Shown here: one piece after another, positions 34,271 to 44,243 of the stretch
Layout of the letters: every line of letters starts with the position of its first letter
Position numbering within the stretch: position 1 is the first letter of the stretch
Assembly (NCBI GenBank): GCA_946622415.1
Contig: CAMOPX010000012.1
Coordinates: forward strand, 1-52,476
Length of the DNA stretch: 52,476 bases
From: an uncultured bacterium
Lineage (GTDB): Bacteria; Cyanobacteriota; Vampirovibrionia; Gastranaerophilales; Gastranaerophilaceae
Direction: 5' to 3'
Made by a program: the position numbers and the translations under genes
Notes under the pieces: model-generated
Told to the model about the DNA's origin: nothing
Database searches by the model: none
Seen by the model: only the letters and a program-made list of their open reading frames with translations

Positions 34271-34972
34271 ATGAATATGTTAGGTGAATTAAAAAACAAA
34301 GTTATAATTTCAATACAAGCCATGCCGGATGAGCCTTTGTATGATGCAACGTGTATTGAGGCAATGGCAGAAAGTGTGATTAAACTTGCAGGCATAAATG
34401 CTGTTCGACTTGCAGGAGAAAGAGATATTAAAAATATAAAAAACAAATTTCCTTTTGTTGCGGTTATCGGTATTACAAAACCGAAAAAAATTCCTGAAAA
34501 CTATAAAGAAATTGTTTATATTACACCGACTGTCGGCGATTGCGAAAAAATAATAAAAGCGGGTGCGGATATTGTAGCGTTTGACGGAACTTTAAGACCA
34601 AGACCAAATGATGAAACAATAAAAGATATTGTTGATTATATTCATTCAAATAAAAAGCTTGCTATGGCTGATATTGCAACATACGATGAAGCAATAAATG
34701 CTAAAAAACTGGGTTGTGATATTGTTTCTACAACATTAAGCGGTTATACAAAAGAAACCGAAAATTACCCTGATATACCTGATTATGAATTGGTTAAAAA
34801 AATAAAAAAGAACTTGGATATATTTACGATTCTTGAAGGTAAAATCTGGGAAAAGAATGACGTAAAAGAAGCATTTAATTCTGGTGCGGATGCGGTTGTT
34901 ATTGGTTCTGCGGTAACACGCCCCCAATTAATTGCAAAACGTTTTAAATCCGCATTGGAGGAATCAAGATAA
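34271..34972 (+). CDS. nanE: N-acetylmannosamine-6-phosphate 2-epimerase
   Basis: 233 residues from the ATG at 34271; in-frame TTG codons lie at 34265 and 34268, and another ATG at 34277. A TIM-barrel enzyme converting N-acetylmannosamine 6-phosphate to N-acetylglucosamine 6-phosphate. Family landmarks: KVIISIQAMPDEPL near the start, YITPT, GADIVAFDGTLRPRP, MADI, DIVSTTLSGYT, EGKIW, and VIGSAVTRPQLIAKRF at the end. With the overlapping ROK kinase it suggests use of sialic acid or host amino sugars. The lyase NanA is not in the window. Confidence 0.92.
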   Translation: MNMLGELKNKVIISIQAMPDEPLYDATCIEAMAESVIKLAGINAVRLAGERDIKNIKNKFPFVAVIGITKPKKIPENYKEIVYITPTVGDCEKIIKAGADIVAFDGTLRPRPNDETIKDIVDYIHSNKKLAMADIATYDEAINAKKLGCDIVSTTLSGYTKETENYPDIPDYELVKKIKKNLDIFTILEGKIWEKNDVKEAFNSGADAVVIGSAVTRPQLIAKRFKSALEESR

Positions 34973-35844
34973 TGAAAGCATTAGGAATAGATATAGGCGG
35001 AACAAAGATTTCATACTGTCTTATAAATGAAAAGGGTGAAATTTTAAATGATATAGAAAAAATTTCAACACCAAAAACCAAAGACGATATTGAAAAAGAA
35101 TTAAAAAATATAATTTCAAAATATGAAAAAGAAGCCGAATTTACGGCTATTGCAACAGCGGGAACAGTAAATAATTCAAATACAAAAGTAATAGGTTCAA
35201 CCGCAAATCTTCCTTCAGGCTATAAAGACATAGATTTTCAAGGGTTATCAAATAAGAAGGTTTTTCTTGAAAATGATGCAAATTGCGCCGCAATCGCAGA
35301 AGCTAAAATAGGTGCCGCAAAAGATACAAAAGATTCTATCACTCTTACTTTGGGAACGGGAGTTGGCGGCGGAATTATTATCGATGGAAAATTGTTAAAA
35401 GGAAAATCAGGTGCCGCAGGCGAAATGCATTTTCCCATGTCACGAACACCAGAAAGAAGTTGTACTTGCGGATTTTATGATTGTTATGAAGCTTATGCGA
35501 GCGGAAACGGCCTCAGAAGAACAGGAATTGAAATTTCAAAAAATTCTGATATAACAACATACGATATTATTGCGGGTGTTAAAAATGATGATTCGATTTC
35601 AAAAGAAATTTTAGACTTGTGGCAGCATGATATTGCACTGGGTATTGTCGGTCTGGTCAATATTTTTGATACGGAAGTTGTTGTATTATCAGGTTCAATG
35701 GGGGAATTTGCAGATACGAAAAAAATTGAGGATTTTGTAAATAAAAATATTGTTACGACAAAAGTTAAAATTAAGCATGCAAAATTAAGCAATCATTGCG
35801 GCATGATAGGCGCGGTGTTATTGGGTTTTGATAAAATAAAATAA
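34972..35844 (+). CDS. nanK: ROK-family sugar kinase, probably N-acetylmannosamine kinase
   Basis: 290 residues. ATP-binding start ALGIDIGGTKISYCLI, catalytic region LENDANCAAIAEA, glycine loop LGTGVGGGIIIDGKLL, the ROK loop GAAGEMHFP and a zinc motif C-x-CGFYDCYEAYAS. Starts by TAATG overlap with nanE and has a GGAGG site. The pairing with nanE argues for N-acetylmannosamine phosphorylation, although ROK kinases vary in sugar preference (glucose, GlcNAc) and sequence alone does not settle it. Confidence 0.85.
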   Translation: MKALGIDIGGTKISYCLINEKGEILNDIEKISTPKTKDDIEKELKNIISKYEKEAEFTAIATAGTVNNSNTKVIGSTANLPSGYKDIDFQGLSNKKVFLENDANCAAIAEAKIGAAKDTKDSITLTLGTGVGGGIIIDGKLLKGKSGAAGEMHFPMSRTPERSCTCGFYDCYEAYASGNGLRRTGIEISKNSDITTYDIIAGVKNDDSISKEILDLWQHDIALGIVGLVNIFDTEVVVLSGSMGEFADTKKIEDFVNKNIVTTKVKIKHAKLSNHCGMIGAVLLGFDKIK

Positions 35845-35942
35845 TGTAAATTTTTCTTAATAATGTCGTCTGAAATAGTCAATAAAATATTTGTTTTTAC
35901 TTGTTATATATGCGTTTTCAATGATTCTTCGGGAGAATTTAT

Positions 35943-37430
35943 ATGATAAATGAAGTATCACCAATAATTAAAACTGACAAATGCCAACCAAAACCGGCAA
36001 GAAGAAGGAAAAGAGTTTCGGTAAATCCGGATAAAAGGACTCCTGAAATAAGAGTAACCATTCCAATCGGTAATATATACGGAATTAATATCAATAAAAC
36101 CAAGCTTGCAACTCCGCTTCAACAAATAGCATATCAAATTACAAAAGGAAAAGGTGCAAAGTTTGACGGTTGGACAGATTACAATACATATTACGGATGC
36201 GAACGACCGGATAAAAAATGGGTTTATGCAAAACCGTCGGATGCTTTAAAAAGAAGTTTGGAAGATGCTTTTAACTCTAATTTGACTCTTGCTTACGGCA
36301 ATAATATTCCGCAAAATCTTCCCGAAAAAATTGAAACCCCTGATTATGGCCATAATTGGGGTCGACATGCAAATTATATTGAAATTAACAATAGAGCAAT
36401 AGCAAATATGGACGGAAACAGAACAAATTCCGCCATATTAAATACAATAAAGCTCTTACCTCTCATTCCGCCATCACACGACAAGTGGGCAAATTGTCTT
36501 CTTATTTCTCAATTATTTCCCAATATTTGGGGTGACGGTTGGAATAATAACGGCGAAAATTCAATCTACGGAATCAAGCTTGAAAATGAAAGATTATCGG
36601 ATAATATAGGTTACGAAAAAATCGGTGATAAATATTTTACTCCGGAAGAACAAGTCCGTGCTTTTAATGATTTAGCTCATTTAAGAGGTTTTAAGACATC
36701 ATTCAGAATGTTGGTTTCTGAGGATCAAATTAAGCTTGGTGATTCAGGGCAATTCAGATGGAGCGACCCGAGTCACGTAGAAGCATTTATTATTGCCTGC
36801 TGCAAAGGAATTGATTTAGGATTTGACGGAATATTTTTTGATAGTGTAAAACACGTCGGAAATTACGATATGGGTAATTACGCAGGTGTCGGTGCCGTCC
36901 CCACAAATGACCAAATGGCATATATTTTGGATGAAATCAGAAAGCGTACGGGAAAATTCGATTTAGCATTTTCGGGCGAAAAAGCGGAATACAATACATC
37001 AAGATATAAAAATATGGGGCTTGATGCAGGTGCAAGTTCAATGGACCCCGATAACATAGAAAATATTTTAAATTCAAGTGTCGAACAAAAAGATTCACCT
37101 GTTTTTGCTTGGGGTCCGACGGTATCTGACGATAACGATGAAAACTGGTTTAATTATGACCAAAGAACCGGAAGAGTAATTTCTTGTTTATACGGATACT
37201 ACAACGCAGAAGATAAAATCCCGACATTTATGCAGATGAACGATTTATTTCCATTGAATCATGATATAAATACTCACAAATTAATGATGGAAAATATAAA
37301 TTTTTCCGATAATAATGACCCGAATACTCATTTTAACAGGCTTTTTGCAGATGATAAAGAAGCAAATGAATACCGAGACAGAATTAATTGGGAATTTGCA
37401 AACTGTTATAAATATTACGGTAAAAGATAA
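35943..37430 (+). CDS. Amylase-superfamily (GH13-like) protein, divergent
   Basis: 495 residues, no signal peptide, with a basic N-terminal tail (ARRRKR near 19-24). The segment GFDGIFFDSVKHVGNYD (Asp near 300) resembles conserved region II of GH13 enzymes (GFR-x-DAVKH). FSGEKAEY (Glu near 345) could be the acid/base region, and SDDNDENWFN the third acidic site. An opening barrel pattern (PLIPPSHDKWANCLL, IYGIK) fits as well. Region I (D-x-V-x-NH) is not recognisable: FRMLVSED occupies that place. It may act on an unusual glycan or have lost activity. A GGGAGAA site precedes the ATG. It follows nanE and the ROK kinase by 98 bases, so a shared role in glycan use is possible. Confidence 0.5.
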   Translation: MINEVSPIIKTDKCQPKPARRRKRVSVNPDKRTPEIRVTIPIGNIYGININKTKLATPLQQIAYQITKGKGAKFDGWTDYNTYYGCERPDKKWVYAKPSDALKRSLEDAFNSNLTLAYGNNIPQNLPEKIETPDYGHNWGRHANYIEINNRAIANMDGNRTNSAILNTIKLLPLIPPSHDKWANCLLISQLFPNIWGDGWNNNGENSIYGIKLENERLSDNIGYEKIGDKYFTPEEQVRAFNDLAHLRGFKTSFRMLVSEDQIKLGDSGQFRWSDPSHVEAFIIACCKGIDLGFDGIFFDSVKHVGNYDMGNYAGVGAVPTNDQMAYILDEIRKRTGKFDLAFSGEKAEYNTSRYKNMGLDAGASSMDPDNIENILNSSVEQKDSPVFAWGPTVSDDNDENWFNYDQRTGRVISCLYGYYNAEDKIPTFMQMNDLFPLNHDINTHKLMMENINFSDNNDPNTHFNRLFADDKEANEYRDRINWEFANCYKYYGKR

Positions 37431-37501
37431 TTTTTCTTTCTTGTTTTAATATTTGTTAGAGTTAGAATTTTTATGTTATAGATACCAAAAACGAGAGAAA
37501 A

Positions 37502-38131
37502 ATGAATAACGAAAACCTTTTATATTTTTTAGACGGAAATCCGTATATTAATATTACTAATGCCTGCACAAATTCGTGCGTCTTTTGTATCAGAAATCAA
37601 AAGGATGATGTGCAAGGTGCGAATTTGTGGCTTGATAAAGACAATACGACATCAAACGATGTTGTTGAACAGATTGAAGCAAACAAACAAAAAGTAAAAG
37701 ATGCGCATGAAATAGTTTTTTGCGGCTACGGTGAACCTTTAATTAAAATCAATGAAGTTGTTGAGGTCTGTAAATATTTAAAAGAAAATTTTCCCGATTT
37801 AAAAATAAGAATCAATACAAACGGACACGCAAACGCAATTCACAAAAGAAACGTTGCACAAGATATTGCGCCTTATGTTGACAGTATTTCAATCAGTCTT
37901 AATGCTGAAAATGAAGAAAAATACAATCTTGTATCCAATCCTAAAATTGAAAACGCATACGAAGAAGTAAAAAGATTCACAAGAGCCTGCATAGAAGAAA
38001 AAATCCCGACTACATTAACGGTTGTAACAGATGTTCCGAATTATCCCGTTGATGTTGAACGTTGTGAAGTTGTTGCAAAATCGCTCGGTGCAAAATTCAG
38101 AGCGAGAGAATTTATTCCGCAAGGCTATTAA
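37502..38131 (+). CDS. Small radical SAM protein (TatD-associated type)
   Basis: 209 residues. The N-terminus LDGNPYINITNACTNSCVFC carries C22-x3-C26-x2-C29 for the iron-sulfur cluster that cleaves S-adenosylmethionine. The SAM-binding segment IVFCGYGEPL and strand IRINTNGHA follow. Size and N-terminal wording match the group often found next to or fused with TatD nucleases (recalled as 'TatD-linked radical SAM'); no tatD lies in the window. The reaction is unknown. An AGAGA site precedes the ATG. Confidence 0.85.
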   Translation: MNNENLLYFLDGNPYINITNACTNSCVFCIRNQKDDVQGANLWLDKDNTTSNDVVEQIEANKQKVKDAHEIVFCGYGEPLIKINEVVEVCKYLKENFPDLKIRINTNGHANAIHKRNVAQDIAPYVDSISISLNAENEEKYNLVSNPKIENAYEEVKRFTRACIEEKIPTTLTVVTDVPNYPVDVERCEVVAKSLGAKFRAREFIPQGY

Positions 38132-38193
38132 TTACTGCCACAGGTTTTCAAGACTGTATTTAAAATAATTTACAAAGTTTTACAATTTAGATG

Positions 38194-38222
38194 TTGACGG
38201 CAAATTTTGTTTATTTTATGCT
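38194..38222 (+). promoter_or_regulatory. Promoter of the ribosomal protein cluster
   Basis: TTGACG (38194-38199), a 17-base spacer and TATGCT (38217-38222). A second -10 candidate, TATAAT, lies at 38224-38229. It is about 40 bases before rpsJ, which has an AAAGG site. Confidence 0.55.
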
Positions 38223-38262
38223 TTATAATACTGTAAAGTATAATTAAAAAGGTTAAATACAA

Positions 38263-38580
38263 ATGAGCACAGCAAAAAGACAAAGAATTAGAGTATGTTT
38301 AAAAGCATATGATCATCAATTGATTGATAGTTCTGCTCAAAAAATTGTAGAAACGGCAAAAAGAACTGATGCCAGCGTGTCAGGTCCTATTCCGATGCCT
38401 ACAAAACGCAGAGTATATTGCGTTCTTCGTTCACCTCACGTTGATAAAAAATCTCGTGAACATTTTGAAATGAGAACACACAAAAGAATTATCGACATTT
38501 ATGAACCAACTCAACAAACAACAGAAGAATTATCCAGAATGGATTTGCCTTCAGGAGTTGATATTGAAGTAAAACTATAG
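38263..38580 (+). CDS. rpsJ: 30S ribosomal protein S10
   Basis: 105 residues with the characteristic [20 protein letters not shown] start and the [20 protein letters not shown] loop. Also acts as NusE with NusB in antitermination. First gene of the cluster. The 142-base gap to rplC holds no ORF or clear terminator, only AT-rich leader. Confidence 0.97.
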   Translation: MSTAKRQRIRVCLKAYDHQLIDSSAQKIVETAKRTDASVSGPIPMPTKRRVYCVLRSPHVDKKSREHFEMRTHKRIIDIYEPTQQTTEELSRMDLPSGVDIEVKL

Positions 38581-38722
38581 TTTTCTTCAAAAGAACACAT
38601 GACAATTTAATATTTAATGTGATCTATTTAGAAAGACAGAGTTTGAATCAAAACAAACAAAGTCAGTAAGTACAAAAGAGAAACACTTTAAAGAAGTAGC
38701 TCTCACAACAGAAAGGTTTAAC

Positions 38723-39358
38723 ATGACAATCGGTGTTATCGCGCAAAAGCTTGGAATGACACAAATATATGACGAAGCCGGATTATGCATACCGGTTACC
38801 GTTGTAGCAGTTAAAGACGCTGTTGTAACTCAAGTGAAAACAGTGGCAACTGATGGCTATGAAGCAATTCAAGTCGGTGTTATTCCTGCAAAGGAAAAAC
38901 ATTTAACAAAAGCACAAATTGGTCATTTCAAGAAAAACAATCTTGAAAATTACAGACATTTGCAAGAATTCAGAGTGGAAGATGCATCAAAATATTCCGT
39001 TGGTCAAAAAATTTCTTTAGAAGTTTTAGATAATGTAGAAAAAGTTGATGTTACAGGTCGCTCAATCGGTAAAGGTTTTCAAGGTACCGTTAAAAGACAC
39101 AACTTCTCAAGAGGACCTATGGGACACGGTTCTAAGAATCACAGAGCTCCCGGTTCAATAGGTGCCGGTACTACACCCAGCCGTGTTGTTAAAGGTAAGA
39201 GAATGGCAGGCAACATGGGTAATGAAAAAGTTACCGTTACAAAATTAACAATAGCAAAAGTTATTGCTGACAAAAATTTATTACTTATTAAAGGTGCTAT
39301 TCCGGGTCCCGAAGGAAAACTGGTTACAGTAAAACCGGCTAGGACTAAGTGGAATTAG
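38723..39358 (+). CDS. rplC: 50S ribosomal protein L3
   Basis: 211 residues; start IGVIAQKLGMTQIYDEAG and the conserved loop RGPMGHGSKNHRAPGSIGAG that reaches the peptidyl transferase centre. An AAAGG site lies before the ATG. Typical S10-operon position. Confidence 0.97.
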   Translation: MTIGVIAQKLGMTQIYDEAGLCIPVTVVAVKDAVVTQVKTVATDGYEAIQVGVIPAKEKHLTKAQIGHFKKNNLENYRHLQEFRVEDASKYSVGQKISLEVLDNVEKVDVTGRSIGKGFQGTVKRHNFSRGPMGHGSKNHRAPGSIGAGTTPSRVVKGKRMAGNMGNEKVTVTKLTIAKVIADKNLLLIKGAIPGPEGKLVTVKPARTKWN

Positions 39359-39369
39359 AGGTGCGTATC

Positions 39370-40026
39370 ATGACTAAAAATACAAAAACAGAAAATAAAA
39401 CAGTAAAAATTGTTTCAGCTCAGGGTTCTGAAGTCGGTCAAATGAATTTGGAAGGCTCAGTTTTCGGAGTTGAACCAAATACTCACGTTATGTACCTTGC
39501 TCTTAAGAGACAACTAAATAATGCAAGAAGCGGTTTAGCTTGTGCAAAAACAAGAGCTGAAGTTTCAGGTGGCGGTAAAAAACCGTGGAAACAAAAAGGT
39601 ACAGGTAGAGCTCGTGCAGGTTCATTAAGAAGCCCCTTGTTCAGAGGTGGTGGTGTTATCTTTGGACCTAAACCGAGAAGCTATGAAACAGCTCTTCCTC
39701 AAAAAGCAAGAAAATTAGCTTTAAAATCTGCACTATCTGCAAAACTTGAAATCATGACAGTTGTTAAGGATTTTTCAGAAATAACTGAACCCAAAACAAA
39801 AGTTATGGCAAAAGTTTTAAAAGATTTAAATGCAACAGGTAAAATCTTAATTATCGCTGACCTTAATGCTGATGAAAACAAAAACCTTGTTCTTTCAGCA
39901 AGAAATATACCGAGCGTTAAATTATTATTACCGTCAAATTTAAACGTTAAAGATATTGTTGATGCCGATACTATTATTGCAACGGAAGCTGCAATCAATT
40001 CTATTACGGAAAGGTTGGCAAAATAA
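39370..40026 (+). CDS. rplD: 50S ribosomal protein L4
   Basis: 218 residues from the ATG at 39370 with a GAGGTG site; a GTG 21 bases earlier is unlikely. The exit-tunnel loop AEVSGGGKKPWKQKGTGRAR is intact. In some bacteria L4 represses its own operon. Confidence 0.96.
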   Translation: MTKNTKTENKTVKIVSAQGSEVGQMNLEGSVFGVEPNTHVMYLALKRQLNNARSGLACAKTRAEVSGGGKKPWKQKGTGRARAGSLRSPLFRGGGVIFGPKPRSYETALPQKARKLALKSALSAKLEIMTVVKDFSEITEPKTKVMAKVLKDLNATGKILIIADLNADENKNLVLSARNIPSVKLLLPSNLNVKDIVDADTIIATEAAINSITERLAK

Positions 40027-40322
40027 TGACTAACAAAGAAAAATTATACAGTATTATCAAAAAACCCATCATTACAGAAAAATCAATGATGGCTACAGCA
40101 AATAATACATATACATTTGAAGTTACAAAAGATGCTTCAAAAGTTGAAATTGCACAAGCGGTTGAACTCGCTTACCCTAACCGCAAGGTTAAGAAAGTTA
40201 GAACGGTTTACATGCCTTCTCACCAAAAGAGAATGGGTATGAAATTCGGCAGAACTCAGAGTGGAAAGAAAGCTATAGTTACTATAGTTGGCGATCCGAT
40301 TGAAGAATTGACAGGAGTATAA
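40026..40322 (+). CDS. rplW: 50S ribosomal protein L23
   Basis: 98 residues. Start [12 protein letters not shown] and tail AIVTI fit L23, the docking site for SRP and trigger factor at the tunnel exit. Starts in a TAATG overlap with rplD. Confidence 0.96.
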   Translation: MTNKEKLYSIIKKPIITEKSMMATANNTYTFEVTKDASKVEIAQAVELAYPNRKVKKVRTVYMPSHQKRMGMKFGRTQSGKKAIVTIVGDPIEELTGV

Positions 40323-40326
40323 GATT

Positions 40327-41154
40327 ATGGCTACTAGAAAAATTAATCCAACTTCCCCCGGTCAACGCGGAATGACAAGACCGGATTATTCTGAAATTAC
40401 CACTTCTACTCCTGAAAAATCTCTGGTTAAATCATTAACTAAAACAGGCGGAAGAAATAACACAGGCAGAATCACAACTCGTCACATCGGCGGTGGTCAC
40501 AAACGTGCATACCGTGTTATAGATTTCAAAAGAGATAAAATCGGTGTAGAAGGAACTGTTATGACAGTTGAATACGATCCGAACAGAAACGTTAGAATAT
40601 GTTTAATTAACTATATCGACGGTGAAAAAAGATACATTCTTTGCCCCGAAGGATTAAACGTAGGCGACAAAATTGTTTCAGGTCCTGAAGCTGACATCAA
40701 AACAGGAAATGCACTTCCTCTTGATTCTATTCCTCTTGGTGTTTTGGTTCACAACATTGAATTAAGACCTGGCAGAGGCGGCAAGATGGCAAGAAGCGCA
40801 GGTAATTCCGCACAAGTTATGGCAAAAGAAGGAAACTATGTTACTTTAAAACTTCCATCATCAGAAATGAGAATGGTTAGAAAAGATTGTTATGCAACAA
40901 TCGGTGTTTTGGGTAACTCTGAATACAAAAACCTTTCAACAGGTAAAGCCGGTAGAACCAGATATTTAGGTATTAAACCGACAGTTCGTGGTGTTACAAT
41001 GAACCCTGTTGATCACCCTCACGGTGGTGGTGAAGGTAAAACCGGCCCCGGCGGCAACCCGAAGACTCCTTGGGGTAAACCTGCTCTTGGTTACAAAACA
41101 CGTAACAAGAAAAAGGCTTCAAGTAAGTTAATTGTAAGAAGAAGAAAAAAATAG
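40327..41154 (+). CDS. rplB: 50S ribosomal protein L2
   Basis: 275 residues. [20 protein letters not shown] near the N-terminus and the universally conserved [11 protein letters not shown] near the C-terminus, next to the peptidyl transferase centre. Starts 4 bases after rplW. Confidence 0.98.
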   Translation: MATRKINPTSPGQRGMTRPDYSEITTSTPEKSLVKSLTKTGGRNNTGRITTRHIGGGHKRAYRVIDFKRDKIGVEGTVMTVEYDPNRNVRICLINYIDGEKRYILCPEGLNVGDKIVSGPEADIKTGNALPLDSIPLGVLVHNIELRPGRGGKMARSAGNSAQVMAKEGNYVTLKLPSSEMRMVRKDCYATIGVLGNSEYKNLSTGKAGRTRYLGIKPTVRGVTMNPVDHPHGGGEGKTGPGGNPKTPWGKPALGYKTRNKKKASSKLIVRRRKK

Positions 41155-41168
41155 GAGAACATAAATAG

Positions 41169-41447
41169 ATGGCTCGTTCATTAAAAAAAGGTCCATACGT
41201 TCATCCGTCTTTATCAAAAAAGATTGATGCAATGAATGAAAAAAACGAAAAGAAAGTTATTAAAACTTGGTCAAGAGCTTCTATGATTGTGCCTGACATG
41301 TTAGGACACACTATCGCAGTTCACAATGGTAAAACTCACGTACCGGTTTATGTGACAGAACAAATGGTCGGACATAAATTAGGTGAATTTGCACTGACAA
41401 GAACATACAGAGGTCATGCAGCTGACAAAACAGCTAAGAAGAAGTAA
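41169..41447 (+). CDS. rpsS: 30S ribosomal protein S19
   Basis: 92 residues. Start [14 protein letters not shown] and the end [16 protein letters not shown]. An AGGAG site precedes the ATG. Confidence 0.98.
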   Translation: MARSLKKGPYVHPSLSKKIDAMNEKNEKKVIKTWSRASMIVPDMLGHTIAVHNGKTHVPVYVTEQMVGHKLGEFALTRTYRGHAADKTAKKK

Positions 41448-41478
41448 TTAGAGAAAATAACTTTAAGGAAAAAATAAA

Positions 41479-41814
41479 ATGCAAGAAGCTATATCAAAAC
41501 AAACAGATATTAAGATGACGGTTAGGAAAATCCGCAGAGTGATTAATCTAATCCGTGGCAAAAAAGTAACTGAAGCACAAAGAATGCTTAAGTTCATGCC
41601 ATATTTTGCAGCTCGTATAGTTGAAAAAAACTTAAATGCTGCAATTGCGAATGCATCAGAAAAGTTTGGTGCAACTGCTGAAGTTCTTAAGATTTCTGAA
41701 ATTTTTGCTGATGAAGCTCCCACATACAGACGTGTCAGACCGAGAGCACAAGGCAGAATGTACAAGAGATTAAAAAGAACAGCACATTTGACAGTGAAAG
41801 TAGCGAAGGACTAG
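41479..41814 (+). CDS. rplV: 50S ribosomal protein L22
   Basis: 111 residues. Contains VRKIRRVINLIRGKKV and the tunnel hairpin PTYRRVRPRAQGRMYKR. An AAGGA site lies 9 bases before the ATG. Confidence 0.97.
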   Translation: MQEAISKQTDIKMTVRKIRRVINLIRGKKVTEAQRMLKFMPYFAARIVEKNLNAAIANASEKFGATAEVLKISEIFADEAPTYRRVRPRAQGRMYKRLKRTAHLTVKVAKD

Positions 41815-41823
41815 GAGAAAGAC

Positions 41824-42564
41824 ATGGGACAAAAAACACATCCAACCGGATTTAGAGTAGGTATTATTGAACCATGGGTTTCTACATGGTATGCAAAAAA
41901 AGGTCAATATGCTCTAAACATTGCACAAGATGCACAAATCAGAAAATTTATTAAGAAAAAATTGTACACAGCCGGTGTTTCAAGAATTAATATTGCAAGA
42001 AAAGCAAACAATGTTAATATCACGGTTGTTACAGCAAAACCCGGTATCGTTGTAGGTCGTGGCGGTCAAGGTATTGATGATCTTAGAGTAGCGGTTCAAA
42101 AACTCATAAAAACAAACACGGTTTCAATTGATGTTGTAGAAGTTGCAAGAATTGATGTTGATGCTCAATTGGTTGCTGAAAATATTGCACTTCAATTAGA
42201 AAAACGTATTGCTTTTAGACGTGCTATGAAACAAGCTATGCAAAGAACAATGCGTGCAGGTGTTCAAGGTATCAAAGTTATGGTATCAGGACGTTTGGGC
42301 GGTGCGGAAATTGCTCGTTCCGAATGGGCAAAAGAAGGCAGAATCCCGCTTCAAACATTGAGAGCTGACGTTCAATACGGTTTTGCGGAAGCCGATACTA
42401 TTATGGGTAAAATCGGTGTTAAAGTTTGGGTGTTCAAGGGTGACCTTATGCCCGGCGAAAAAGCAGATCAAAACATAAAAGTTAAAAAACCGGCTGCAAA
42501 AGAAAACATTCGTTTTCAAAGACGCTCAAAACGCGGTGAACAAAATGCATCTGCTGATGCGTAA
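41824..42564 (+). CDS. rpsC: 30S ribosomal protein S3
   Basis: 246 residues. Start [15 protein letters not shown] domain with [13 protein letters not shown] and the C-terminal domain with [13 protein letters not shown]. The last 25 residues are a basic tail. An AGGAGA site precedes the ATG. Confidence 0.98.
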   Translation: MGQKTHPTGFRVGIIEPWVSTWYAKKGQYALNIAQDAQIRKFIKKKLYTAGVSRINIARKANNVNITVVTAKPGIVVGRGGQGIDDLRVAVQKLIKTNTVSIDVVEVARIDVDAQLVAENIALQLEKRIAFRRAMKQAMQRTMRAGVQGIKVMVSGRLGGAEIARSEWAKEGRIPLQTLRADVQYGFAEADTIMGKIGVKVWVFKGDLMPGEKADQNIKVKKPAAKENIRFQRRSKRGEQNASADA

Positions 42565-42593
42565 TTTTAGAAATAACTAGGAGAAATATAAAA

Positions 42594-42998
42594 ATGTTAA
42601 TGCCTAAAAAAACAAAATTTCGTAAAAAAATGAAAGGCAATATGAAGGGATGTGAAACCAGAGGATGCCAATTAGAATTTGGTGATTATGGTTTACAAGC
42701 ACTTGAACCTGCTTGGATTACTTCAAGACAAATAGAAGCTGCACGTCGTGTTATTACAAGAAAAATCAAACGTGGCGGTAATGTTTGGATTAAGATATTC
42801 CCTGATAAACCAATTACGGCTAAACCTGCTGAAACTCGTATGGGTAAAGGTAAAGGTAATCCTGAATATTGGGTAGCTGTTGTAAAACCAGGCAGAGTTT
42901 TATTTGAAGTTGCTTTTGATGTAAAAGAAGAAGCAATTGAAGCGTTAAATCTTGCTGCTCAAAAATTGCCTATCAAATTAAAAGTAATAGAAAAGTAG
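42594..42998 (+). CDS. rplP: 50S ribosomal protein L16
   Basis: 134 residues. Start [11 protein letters not shown], the usual L16 beginning, and [18 protein letters not shown]. An AGGAG site supports the first ATG. Confidence 0.98.
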   Translation: MLMPKKTKFRKKMKGNMKGCETRGCQLEFGDYGLQALEPAWITSRQIEAARRVITRKIKRGGNVWIKIFPDKPITAKPAETRMGKGKGNPEYWVAVVKPGRVLFEVAFDVKEEAIEALNLAAQKLPIKLKVIEK

Positions 42999-43017
42999 CT
43001 AAAAGGTAAATAAAACT

Positions 43018-43215
43018 ATGAAACTTCAAGAAATAAAAGAAAAAACAATAGATGAATTAAAGGAATTGATTCTTGAATCAAAAAAAGAATTATTCACTTT
43101 AAAAATGGGACACAACAAGTTAAAACAGCTTGAAAATACTGCTTCTATTTCCAATAAAAAAAGAGAAATAGCTCGTATGAAAACTGTTTTAAGACAAAAA
43201 GAACTAAATGTGTAA
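43018..43215 (+). CDS. rpmC: 50S ribosomal protein L29
   Basis: 65 residues, two-helix protein. Typical segments LKELILESKKELFTLKM and NKKREIARMKTVLRQ. Located between rplP and rpsQ as usual. Confidence 0.95.
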   Translation: MKLQEIKEKTIDELKELILESKKELFTLKMGHNKLKQLENTASISNKKREIARMKTVLRQKELNV

Positions 43216-43226
43216 AGGATAAATCA

Positions 43227-43472
43227 ATGCCTAAAAAAGTTAAACAAGGAACTGTTGTGAGTGACAAAATGGAAAAAGCAATTGTAGTTGAAGTTGCTGA
43301 ACATAAAGCTCACAAGAAATACAAAAAGACAATGACATTCACCAAGAACTTCAAAGTTCGTGATGAACAAAACACATGTCATGTAGGCGACGTCGTTACA
43401 ATCGTTGAATCTAAGCCTTTATCAGGTTCAATCCGTTGGGTATTAGACAAAGTAGTAAGCGTTGCAAAATAG
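43227..43472 (+). CDS. rpsQ: 30S ribosomal protein S17
   Basis: 81 residues. GTVVSDKMEKAIVVEV start and VGDVVTIVESKPLSGSIRW. An AAAGGA site precedes the ATG. Confidence 0.96.
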   Translation: MPKKVKQGTVVSDKMEKAIVVEVAEHKAHKKYKKTMTFTKNFKVRDEQNTCHVGDVVTIVESKPLSGSIRWVLDKVVSVAK

Positions 43473-43498
43473 TTAAATGAGTATAAGGTAGCAAAGAA

Positions 43499-43867
43499 AT
43501 GATACAACAAGAAACAAGATTACGAGTTGCTGACAACACAGGTGCAAAGGAACTTCTTTGTATTCGTGTTATGGGCTCAAGTAATAAAAAATACGCAAGC
43601 GTTGGCGATACTATTATCGCTGCCGTTAAAGATGCCGCTCCAAATATGGTTGTTAAAAAATCAGATGTTGTAACTGCTGTTGTTGTAAGAACTGTTGCAG
43701 ATATCAAACGAAATGACGGTTCTGTAATCAGATTTGATGATAACGCTGCAGTAATTATCAACAAAGACGGTGCTCCTCGTGGAACTCGTGTTTTTGGACC
43801 GGTAGCAAGAGAACTCAGAGATAAAAACTTTATGAAAATAGTTTCTCTGGCACCTGAAGTAATATAA
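43499..43867 (+). CDS. rplN: 50S ribosomal protein L14
   Basis: 122 residues. [19 protein letters not shown] start and [20 protein letters not shown] end, both standard for L14. A start of the spc-like gene group. Confidence 0.98.
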   Translation: MIQQETRLRVADNTGAKELLCIRVMGSSNKKYASVGDTIIAAVKDAAPNMVVKKSDVVTAVVVRTVADIKRNDGSVIRFDDNAAVIINKDGAPRGTRVFGPVARELRDKNFMKIVSLAPEVI

Positions 43868-43880
43868 TAAATTAAGGAAT

Positions 43881-44240
43881 ATGGGAAAAATGGCTAAGAA
43901 TAACAAATCTTTGGCAACTAACAAACTTCATACCAAAGTAGGTGACCGTGTTATTGTTGTTTCCGGAAAAGATAAAGGAAAACAAGGTAACGTTAAAGAT
44001 GTAAATCTGGCAAAAGGTACAATACTTGTTGACGGCGTGAATGTTGTTACAAAAGCACAAAAATCAAATCCGATGGCAGGTGTGCAAGGCGGTTTAAACA
44101 AAGTTAATAAACCGATTAACGCATCTAAAGTTATGATTTGCTGCCCGTCTTGTGATAAAGCTGTTCGTGTAAGACACGAAGTAAAAGACGGAAAAAAAGT
44201 CCGTGTTTGTGCAAAATGCGGCGAAACAATTGATGTATAA
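43881..44240 (+). CDS. rplX: 50S ribosomal protein L24, zinc-ribbon form
   Basis: 119 residues from 43881, or 116 from the ATG at 43890. AAGGA lies 3 bases before the first and 12 before the second, so the start is uncertain. KOW motif VGDRVIVVSGKDKGKQGNV. The C-terminal part has two C-x-x-C pairs (CPSC and CAKC), the zinc-binding version of L24. Confidence 0.96.
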   Translation: MGKMAKNNKSLATNKLHTKVGDRVIVVSGKDKGKQGNVKDVNLAKGTILVDGVNVVTKAQKSNPMAGVQGGLNKVNKPINASKVMICCPSCDKAVRVRHEVKDGKKVRVCAKCGETIDV

Positions 44241-44243
44241 TTA

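Noticed and set aside
34271-37430. A complete sialic acid utilisation cluster
   Set aside because: Only nanE and a ROK kinase are recognisable. No lyase, sialidase or transporter is present in the window.
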